Of a stretch of DNA of 37,697 bases, positions 32,173-37,697 are shown in pieces; position 1 is the first letter of the stretch, and every line of letters begins with the position of its first letter. The notes beneath the pieces are model-generated. The model saw only the letters and a program-made list of their open reading frames with translations. It was not told the origin of the DNA and searched no databases. The stretch covers positions 1-37,697 of the forward strand of contig NZ_JAILMR010000085.1 of NCBI RefSeq assembly GCF_024692365.1. Reading direction: 5' to 3'. Both the position numbers and the translations under genes were made by a program. The stretch is from Ruminococcus sp. Lineage in GTDB: Bacteria; Bacillota; Clostridia; Oscillospirales; Ruminococcaceae.

Positions 32173-33150
32173 TTACTCAGCCTTCTCGCCATCCGTATCA
32201 TACTTCACAGGTTCCGTATCAAGCCCAGGATCGTTTGTTTCCTCACAGCGGGCAGTTATATCATCAACTATCCGCTTGTAAACTTCAAAACTTTCATCGT
32301 AGTATTTCTGCGCCTCTTCCTTGCTGAGACCCATGGTATCCTGCGGTATCCTTATGGACATATGTACATCGTTCGGCATCAGTTCGTATTTCAGTTCTTC
32401 CGACATAACCTTTGAGTTGAAGCTGAATCCCTGTTCGTCAATGTACTTGTTTCCCGGGAAATCCTTGTCCAGATCAGTCTTCATGACCTCCATGAACTGG
32501 TCTTCGGTGTGAGAATCGGTAATGACTATCATGCCCTCACCTGTCTGTATCTCCGCAAGGAACTTCTGCGAATAAGTGTTTTTCGTCACCGCATCGAGAT
32601 TCTTGCTGATGGGTATCGCGATAACGCCAACATGAACATATCCGTTGCCGTCAAGGTCGTCGCAGTACTTCTCAAAAAATTCCTCGATCTCTGCTGTGCG
32701 CTGTGTGAGGTCGTTGTCGGTGATGACCATTACGCTGATATCGTCACGCTTTCTCGTCGCTTCGGTGTATATGAGAAATCCCACTATCAGCAGGGTGATG
32801 AACGAGAACACGATGATGAATTTGTAGTGATACCAGAAATTTGCTACCGCCGCCGCACCGTGAGGCTTCTCAAATGCAGCATCTTTCTTTGTCAGTTCCG
32901 AATCTTCCTCAGAAGTCAGACCCGATTTCATTTTCAGAAGCTCGCGGCGTTCTTCCTCTATCTGACGATTGCGCTCCTTTTCGGCTTCGCGCTTGCGCTT
33001 TTCGCGGGCAGCTGCTTCAGCGGCTTTCTTTTCTTCAGCCTGCTGACGTTTCAGCTGTTCTTCTTCGGCGAGTTTTTTTTCGTACTCGAAATCCTCGGAG
33101 TCAACGCCCATATTTTCTATATTGATGTCTTTTTTTGCCATTTTATTCAT
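32173..33150 (-). CDS. Coiled-coil single-pass membrane protein
   Basis: A 325-residue protein I do not recognise. Residues about 20-75 form a highly charged coiled coil rich in Glu, Lys, Arg and Ala (LAEEEQLKRQQAEEKKAAEA). A membrane helix is at about 110-128 (KFIIVFSFITLLIVGFLIY). The C-terminal 190 residues form a soluble domain, outside the cell if the coil is inside, with strands such as ISVMVITDNDL, GYVHVGVIAIPIS and GMIVITDSHTEDQF. The start is uncertain: the first ATG (33150) has AAAGG only 3-4 nt away, and the second (33141) has it about 13 nt away. A -10-like TATAAT lies at 33181-33176 on the minus strand. Confidence 0.7.
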   Translation of the reverse strand: MNKMAKKDINIENMGVDSEDFEYEKKLAEEEQLKRQQAEEKKAAEAAAREKRKREAEKERNRQIEEERRELLKMKSGLTSEEDSELTKKDAAFEKPHGAAAVANFWYHYKFIIVFSFITLLIVGFLIYTEATRKRDDISVMVITDNDLTQRTAEIEEFFEKYCDDLDGNGYVHVGVIAIPISKNLDAVTKNTYSQKFLAEIQTGEGMIVITDSHTEDQFMEVMKTDLDKDFPGNKYIDEQGFSFNSKVMSEELKYELMPNDVHMSIRIPQDTMGLSKEEAQKYYDESFEVYKRIVDDITARCEETNDPGLDTEPVKYDTDGEKAE

Positions 33151-33276
33151 TGACCTTTCAGAAAAATATACATTAATTATAACCGAGAGTTGTTGACTTG
33201 ATATTAATTAATCATGAACTTAAAAACTCTAATAAAATTTTCAGCTTATGTCCTGAAATCCCTTAAATTCAATGAC

Positions 33277-33305
33277 TTGACAAAATATAGGATTGGTGTT
33301 ATAAT
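33277..33305 (+). promoter_or_regulatory. Consensus sigma-A promoter of the beta-helix gene
   Basis: TTGACA at 33277-33282, a 17-bp spacer and TATAAT at 33300-33305, a full consensus match. The leader is about 110 nt. Confidence 0.9.
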
Positions 33306-33327
33306 GTACCAGTGTAAATATTTTCAG

Positions 33328-33367
33328 ATGTCCGCCGACACATATATACATAACTCTCGTCGGACAT
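33328..33367 (+). other. Stem-loop in the 5' leader of the beta-helix gene
   Basis: Positions 33328-33339 and 33359-33367 pair over 9 bp, with a 3-nt bulge on the left arm and an A+T-rich loop of about 19 nt. It lies about 57 nt before the start codon, in a leader of unusual length for this window. A regulatory or stabilising role is possible. Confidence 0.5.
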
Positions 33368-33423
33368 AACTTATAATGGTATCATAATAACCGGAGAAGA
33401 TAAGCGAAAGGATAGAGGCTAAA

Positions 33424-35901
33424 GTGAAGTTGAAGAGTTTGGTGCGCGTCTTGTCAGTGTGGACAGCTGCTTTATCCGCGGCGGTTCTGCTTATGTCGGG
33501 ACGTTCTATGCTAACTGCAAGTGCCTATGATTACAGCGTGATAAGTGGAAGCCACGCATCGGGCGCAAATATAAACGGATATGATTCCGCTATTGCGGTC
33601 AGCGTTACCGACCTTGGCGCAGACCCCACAGGTAAAAAGGATTCATCTGCGGCTATACAAAAAGCACTTGACTATGCCAAAACAAAGGGCAGCAGTTCGG
33701 TACAGGTAAAGGTCATTGTGCCCGAGGGCACATACAGCGTCTGCAAGGCTCTGTATGTAAGCTCGAATACATGGCTTTATCTTGACAATGCAACGCTCCG
33801 CAAGGATTTTTCGGGCGGCGTTCTTCTGATGAATAATACAGACGGCAACGGCGGTTTTGACGGTGCCGAGAATATCGTTATCGAAGGCGGCTGTCTTGAC
33901 GGAAATACAGGCGGCGGTAACGTAAAGGCTTTCTCTGCCATACGTATGGGACATTTGCATGACCTTTGGGTGAAAAACGTTGAATTCAAGGATAACTACA
34001 ACTGTCATATGCTGGAACTTGGCGGCATCAAGAATGTCACTATCGAAGGCTGCAGTTTCCATGAATACTACGGACAGAAGTTCAAGGAAGCTATACAGTT
34101 CGATATCCTCAATAACTCCAACCTTTTTGAAGGCTATGCGCCTTTCGATGATACCCCCTGCGACAACGTTATCATCAGGAACAACAGCTTCTATGATATC
34201 ATGCGCGGTATTGGTTCACATTCCGCTATCGTGGGTAAGTATTACACCAATTTCTATATCGCTGACAATACCTTCAGTAACATCTATGAAACTGCCATCG
34301 TTATGCAGAATTACCGCTGCTGTTCCATCGAGAACAACAGCATGACGAGTGTTGGCTGCGGTATCGACTTCAAGAATATGACATCTCTCGAATATTCGGG
34401 ATATTATACTCCTGTTGCTGGCTATGACGGCGTTTACGACAGGATAAACGATTTTTCTGATCTCGTTATCACCAACAACAATATCTCTACGAACATCACA
34501 GGCAGCTGTGATAAACCTTGCGGTATAAGTCTGTACGGAAAAATTGTGCAGAACGGCAGTCTGCCAGACCACGATTACAAGGTCAGCGGTGTTCACATAA
34601 GCTCGAATAATATCACCAGCGCAGGTTCGGCTGTTCTGCTGAACGATGCTTCGGGCGTATTTATCGATTCTAACGTTATCGGCACACCTTCCGATGGCGA
34701 TAAGAACCAGAGCAATCTGGTGAATGTCAAATTCTCCAACGATGTCACCGTAAGCGGCAACAGCATAATCGGCAGTGCAGCCGATGCCATATCCGTTCTG
34801 GGCGGCAAAGGCGGAGTTGTCAAAAAGAACTCATGCCTTTACAGCGCGGGCAGCGGTATCTCGGCGGATAAAAGCGCTGAGGTCAAGATAACGGGCAACA
34901 CCGTAGAAAGTGCTTCTCAGAGCGGTATCTACATTACGGGCAAAGCCAAGGCTGATGTCAGCAAGAACACCGTAAAGACAAGTTACAGCGGCGTTGCGGT
35001 CGAGGGTGCTTCGGGCATAAACGTCACTGATAACAAGATAAAGGGCTGTACCGATTACGGCATTTTTGCCGCCGAGGGTTCAAGTGCCTACGTCAATGCC
35101 AACACATTTACTGAAAACAAAGGCGTGAATTACAAGGGCGAAGTCTTCGCTATGCCTGTTACATCTTTCTCAGCTGACGGCGTTTACGGCGACCATGTTC
35201 AGCTTTCATGGAAGAGCAAGGGCGGTTCCGACGGCTTCTCGATAAAGCGCAGACTTGCAGGCAGTGAAGAAGAATTCACCGAGGTCGCACAGGTGTCAAC
35301 ACCCTCATTCTCCGATGAATCTCTGCCCTCTAACACAGGCTTTGAGTACAGGATAGATTCTCTGCTCGATACAGGTGAAGCAGTCACCGAGAGCAGATCA
35401 AAGGTACTGAATATAAAAACAAAAGCATCTCTCAGCAGATGTACCTGCGATATCAGACCTGTTTACAGGTTCACAGGCAGGCGCGTTGAGCCCGATATAA
35501 ACGTGATGCTTAACGGTACAAAGCTTGTGCGCGATGTTGATTACATCATCAAGTACTACAACAATATCTCCGCAGGCAGGGCGACCATTTCTGTAACAGG
35601 CTGCGGACAGTATTTCGGTTTTAAGGAATTTGATTTCGAGATAAGTCTTTCAGGCGGCTATATCGTTCCCGAGAAACCGCTGAACGATCTCCGTTTTGCG
35701 GGTGACAGCATCGAAAGATACGAAGTTCTCGCATTCACTCCCGACAATATCCCGAATTTCACAGCGCCCATAGCAAACCACGAAAGCGACAGCCCGATCG
35801 TTGTTGAGATCAATTCAGCGAAGAATACAGACGGTCTGAGGATAGTATCCAGAAGAAAGTCTTCTTCCAACGTTATGCCTTGCTTTGATGCTTGGTATTG
35901 A
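33424..35901 (+). CDS. Secreted right-handed beta-helix protein (pectate-lyase-like)
   Basis: An exported 825-residue protein. The signal peptide covers about 1-35 (cleavage near ASA-YDY). Residues about 55-560 form a right-handed parallel beta-helix with repeated strand-turn units (NIVIEGG, NVTIEGCSFH, NVIIRNNSF, FYIADNTFSN), starting VSVTDLGADPTGKKDSSAAI as in the pectate-lyase-3/GH28-like superfamily. A fibronectin-III-like domain follows at about 579-665 and an Ig-like domain at about 670-745 (RDVDYIIKYYNNISAGRATI), then an 80-residue tail. Probably acts on or binds plant or bacterial polysaccharide; the enzyme class is not clear. The start is GTG 33424 with AGAGG at 33414-33418. No dockerin or sorting signal is seen. 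Confidence 0.85.
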   Translation: MKLKSLVRVLSVWTAALSAAVLLMSGRSMLTASAYDYSVISGSHASGANINGYDSAIAVSVTDLGADPTGKKDSSAAIQKALDYAKTKGSSSVQVKVIVPEGTYSVCKALYVSSNTWLYLDNATLRKDFSGGVLLMNNTDGNGGFDGAENIVIEGGCLDGNTGGGNVKAFSAIRMGHLHDLWVKNVEFKDNYNCHMLELGGIKNVTIEGCSFHEYYGQKFKEAIQFDILNNSNLFEGYAPFDDTPCDNVIIRNNSFYDIMRGIGSHSAIVGKYYTNFYIADNTFSNIYETAIVMQNYRCCSIENNSMTSVGCGIDFKNMTSLEYSGYYTPVAGYDGVYDRINDFSDLVITNNNISTNITGSCDKPCGISLYGKIVQNGSLPDHDYKVSGVHISSNNITSAGSAVLLNDASGVFIDSNVIGTPSDGDKNQSNLVNVKFSNDVTVSGNSIIGSAADAISVLGGKGGVVKKNSCLYSAGSGISADKSAEVKITGNTVESASQSGIYITGKAKADVSKNTVKTSYSGVAVEGASGINVTDNKIKGCTDYGIFAAEGSSAYVNANTFTENKGVNYKGEVFAMPVTSFSADGVYGDHVQLSWKSKGGSDGFSIKRRLAGSEEEFTEVAQVSTPSFSDESLPSNTGFEYRIDSLLDTGEAVTESRSKVLNIKTKASLSRCTCDIRPVYRFTGRRVEPDINVMLNGTKLVRDVDYIIKYYNNISAGRATISVTGCGQYFGFKEFDFEISLSGGYIVPEKPLNDLRFAGDSIERYEVLAFTPDNIPNFTAPIANHESDSPIVVEINSAKNTDGLRIVSRRKSSSNVMPCFDAWY

Positions 35902-35921
35902 TTTAAAAGTATAAAAGTTTG

Positions 35922-35966
35922 CGCCATAGTTTTCCCGATATGCTTCGGGAATGCTGTGGCGTTTTT
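35922..35966 (+). terminator. Intrinsic terminator of the beta-helix gene
   Basis: CGCCATAG (35922-35929) pairs with CTGTGGCG (35954-35961), and inside TTCCCGA pairs with TCGGGAA. TTTTT follows (35962-35966). The next promoter starts 2 bp later. Confidence 0.85.
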
Positions 35967-35967
35967 G

Positions 35968-35996
35968 TTGACTTTTAGTCGGTGCCGTGATATAAT
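35968..35996 (+). promoter_or_regulatory. Sigma-A promoter of the accessory gene cluster
   Basis: TTGACT at 35968-35973, a 17-bp spacer and TATAAT at 35991-35996. ATG 36034 follows, with AGAGGTGAG upstream. Confidence 0.85.
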
Positions 35997-36033
35997 TTAC
36001 TATAATAAAACTGATATTTCAGAGGTGAGATCA

Positions 36034-36537
36034 ATGATCGATGGAACATATGGAGTATATAAGGGTGAAGTTCATCGTATAGGCACAAGAAAAGACGGGA
36101 AAATATCTTTGTACCCTAATTCTGAAAGTGAAATAGATGATACATATATTGATGAATACAATACAGGTAGATATCATAAAATTATAGAACCCTCAGAACT
36201 TTCAGAGGCGTATATATTATCATCGTTTGCAATGTATAAAGGCTATAAAACCGATATTGCCCGTGAGGTCGGTGATGAGTATGACTTATGGGTTACCGAT
36301 TATGAAATTGCCAAAAAGCTTGGCTTTGACCGATGTGACAAAATGGCATATAATTTGATGGTCAAAAAAACCGATGTAGATGAAGTCATTGTTGAAAAGC
36401 AACCGCTGAAATTGCGGGAAAAGCCTTCACCTGAACCTGTCACGGAAACAAAGCGGTCTGTTTCATTCGTAGAAAAGTGTTTTCAGTCAATAACCTCTAA
36501 TTTAAAAGGGTTATTTTCAAATGGAGGGCAAAAATAA
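36034..36537 (+). CDS. Unrecognised 167-residue accessory protein
   Basis: Starts MIDGTYGVYKGEVHRIGTRK, a short beta-rich region, followed by YHKIIEPSELSEAYILSSFAMYKG and a mostly charged remainder. It has no membrane segment or signal peptide. The Tyr-rich beta start and loose order resemble proteins found beside secreted toxins and their immunity factors, but this is only an impression. An ATG at 35956 lies in the terminator/promoter region and is excluded. The DNA is visibly richer in A+T than the genes to the left, suggesting acquired DNA. Its stop overlaps the next start (TAATG). Confidence 0.65.
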   Translation: MIDGTYGVYKGEVHRIGTRKDGKISLYPNSESEIDDTYIDEYNTGRYHKIIEPSELSEAYILSSFAMYKGYKTDIAREVGDEYDLWVTDYEIAKKLGFDRCDKMAYNLMVKKTDVDEVIVEKQPLKLREKPSPEPVTETKRSVSFVEKCFQSITSNLKGLFSNGGQK

Positions 36538-36743
36538 TGAGTGATATTGAATTTAATCTGTCACTGAGACCATTAAATCGTGCTTACAGAGATATATTCC
36601 ACGAAATACCTTGTATTCAAAATTATTCATGTACTCGTGATGAATACGTTGCAGCTTTGAAAAAATCGATAGAAACAGGTAAACCTATCGATACATACTT
36701 GGTAAAAGCCGTAATGCCACAGAACAAAGATGTTCTGATATGA
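36537..36743 (+). CDS. Small unrecognised protein, 68 residues
   Basis: Starts MSDIEFNLSLRPLNRAYRDI. Its start codon shares one base with the previous stop, giving strong coupling, and GGAGGG lies 7 nt before it. No motif is recognised. Its last codons and stop (GTTCTGATATGA, 36732-36743) are the left edge of the 541-bp tandem duplication, so the C-terminus may have been reshaped by that event. Confidence 0.6.
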   Translation: MSDIEFNLSLRPLNRAYRDIFHEIPCIQNYSCTRDEYVAALKKSIETGKPIDTYLVKAVMPQNKDVLI

Positions 36744-36809
36744 TCCATATTTAGCGGCAGATATGCCTTTATAATGTGTATATCTCAAATAATGAAAGGA
36801 GAAGGTTAA

Positions 36810-37295
36810 GTGAACAGCGAATTTAAAAATGAAACAAGCTTTCGCCCTGATGTGTTATCGTTGGAATACGTAAAAGAACATGGAGTTTTGTATTCGGATG
36901 ATGTTTTTTATTTGGATGACTTTAAATCATGTGTATTGTTTGATAAAGATCCAAAACTTGGCGGAAAACCATTTACGGGACTTTTGTATGAACTTGATGA
37001 CAATGGAATTCTTCGGTATTATAAGTATTATATCGAAGGTTTTGAAGATGGAGAATATGTTGAGTTTTATGATTCCGGTGCAGTTGCTTCATACTGTATT
37101 AAGAAATACGGAGCCTTTGCTGATAAATTGTATGAATGGCACAGAAACGGCAAACTAAAATGCTTTGAAGAGGTAGATAAAGATAGAAGACATTTAATAA
37201 CTATTAGGTTTGACGACGCCGGGAATATTATTTTCCTTATGGAAAAAGGAGAGATAAAGATAGACAAAAGAAGTTCTGATATGAAAAATACTTAG
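36810..37295 (+). CDS. YwqK-like (MORN-type repeat) protein, copy 1
   Basis: A 161-residue protein with short beta-strand repeats of the MORN/YwqK type: PFTGLLYELDDNGILRYYKYYIEGFEDGEYVEFYDSG is the centre (given in parts: GLLYELDDNG, GFEDGEYVEFYDSG, KLYEWHRNGKL). Proteins of this type are often immunity or antitoxin partners of secreted toxins; this is inference. Start GTG 36810 with AAAGGAG and GAAGG upstream. The stop TAG is the first part of the next repeat unit, so the last residues (RSSDMKNT) may derive from the duplication junction. Confidence 0.6.
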   Translation: MNSEFKNETSFRPDVLSLEYVKEHGVLYSDDVFYLDDFKSCVLFDKDPKLGGKPFTGLLYELDDNGILRYYKYYIEGFEDGEYVEFYDSGAVASYCIKKYGAFADKLYEWHRNGKLKCFEEVDKDRRHLITIRFDDAGNIIFLMEKGEIKIDKRSSDMKNT

Positions 37296-37350
37296 CGGCA
37301 GATATGCCTTTATAATGTGTATATCTCAAATAATGAAAGGAGAAGGTTAA

Positions 37351-37697
37351 GTGAACAGCGAATTTAAAGATGAAACAAGCTTTCGTCCTGAGGTTTTATC
37401 GTTGGAATACGTAAAAGAACATGGAGTTTTGTATTTGGATGATGTTTTTTATTTGGATGACTTTAAATCCTGTGTATTGTTTGATAAAGATCCAAAACTT
37501 GGCGGAAAACCATTTACGGGACTTTTGTATGAACTTTATAACAATGGAATGCCTCGGTATTATCAGTATTATATCGAAGGCTTTGAAGATGGAGAATATG
37601 TTGAGTTTTATGATTCCGGTGCAATTGCTTCATACTGTATTAAGAAATACGGAGCCTTTGTTGATAAAGTGTATGAATGGCACAGAAACGGCAAACT
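37351..37697 (+). CDS. YwqK-like protein, copy 2 (cut at window edge)
   Basis: Second copy of the duplicated gene, starting at GTG 37351 with the same leader; 115 codons are visible. Comparison with copy 1 gives 15 base differences, of which 11 change the amino acid (for example N7D, D14E, S29L, D63Y, D64N, I67M, L68P, K72Q). Three or four of these cluster in the loop at residues 63-68. The 3' end is outside the window. The likely role is as for copy 1. Confidence 0.6.
   Translation, partial: MNSEFKDETSFRPEVLSLEYVKEHGVLYLDDVFYLDDFKSCVLFDKDPKLGGKPFTGLLYELYNNGMPRYYQYYIEGFEDGEYVEFYDSGAIASYCIKKYGAFVDKVYEWHRNGK

Larger units (their letters stand above)
36732..37697 (+). repeat. 541-bp tandem duplication
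   Basis: GTTCTGATATGA at 36732 recurs at 37273, and the following sequence repeats with an offset of 541 bp to the window end. It includes a leader with TATAAT (36770-36775), the ribosome binding site and the gene. About 7 bp after each GATATGA differ (37285-37291). The second copy is cut by the window edge, so further copies may follow. Confidence 0.95.

Overview
The window looks like chromosomal DNA of a Gram-positive, anaerobic Clostridia, most likely a Ruminococcus-like member of the Ruminococcaceae/Oscillospiraceae. The grounds are the AddAB pair in place of RecBCD, strong Shine-Dalgarno sites with GTG and TTG starts, sigma-A promoters of TTGACA-17-TATAAT type, a SpoIIP homologue, a membrane-anchored cohesin-like protein and a secreted beta-helix protein. 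Species assignment is inference. About 27 protein genes are supported; dnaK at the left edge and the second copy of a duplicated gene at the right edge are cut by the window.

Layout. 1-2536: dnaK (3' part) and dnaJ. 2555-3248: two head-to-head copies of a structured intergenic repeat. 3402-6734: split cobalamin-dependent methionine synthase (reactivation protein, then MetH) and a small membrane protein. 6821-14939: addB-addA and two unrecognised genes. 15174-16202: membrane GGDEF protein, followed by a strikingly regular 10-bp-phased repeat array, a terminator built from it and another copy of the structured repeat. 16790-18197: pyrE and a DUF4261-like gene. 18295-18420: a candidate small RNA with its own promoter, large palindrome and terminator. 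18492-19302 (minus): a 50-residue membrane protein and a DD-carboxypeptidase; 19404-20534: spoIIP. 20549-22156: a membrane protein diverging from an AraC-GGDEF fusion. 22258-24211 (minus): polysaccharide deacetylase, then the cohesin-like surface protein. 24399-28939: chemoreceptor, phosphofructokinase, peptidase T; then a lipoprotein. 29638-31655: an NAD-metabolism operon (NrtR-like regulator, NADAR protein, NadE). 31702-32097: another repeat copy. 32173-33150 (minus): coiled-coil membrane protein. 33424-35901: secreted beta-helix protein. 36034-37697: A+T-rich accessory genes with a 541-bp tandem duplication.

The most unusual signal is a dispersed repeat family. Its core is a 10-bp register marked by TAC, with TACCAA and TACGA units alternating (20-bp double unit). 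It occurs in three intergenic regions, always just behind a plus-strand operon, inside larger elements with several hairpins. Those hairpins keep pairing while their sequences change between copies. The same unit also lies in frame inside the cohesin-like gene, where it encodes a decapeptide repeat with the core (I/V)PNDT. The 20-bp core has no stop codon in any of the six frames, which would suit it to entering genes. I do not recognise this family.

Other points of interest are an apparent operator pair at the promoter of the NrtR-NADAR-NadE operon, a near-perfect 28-bp palindrome at the candidate small-RNA promoter, loss of the Walker A lysine in AddB, and a tandem duplication whose coding differences are mostly amino-acid changing.
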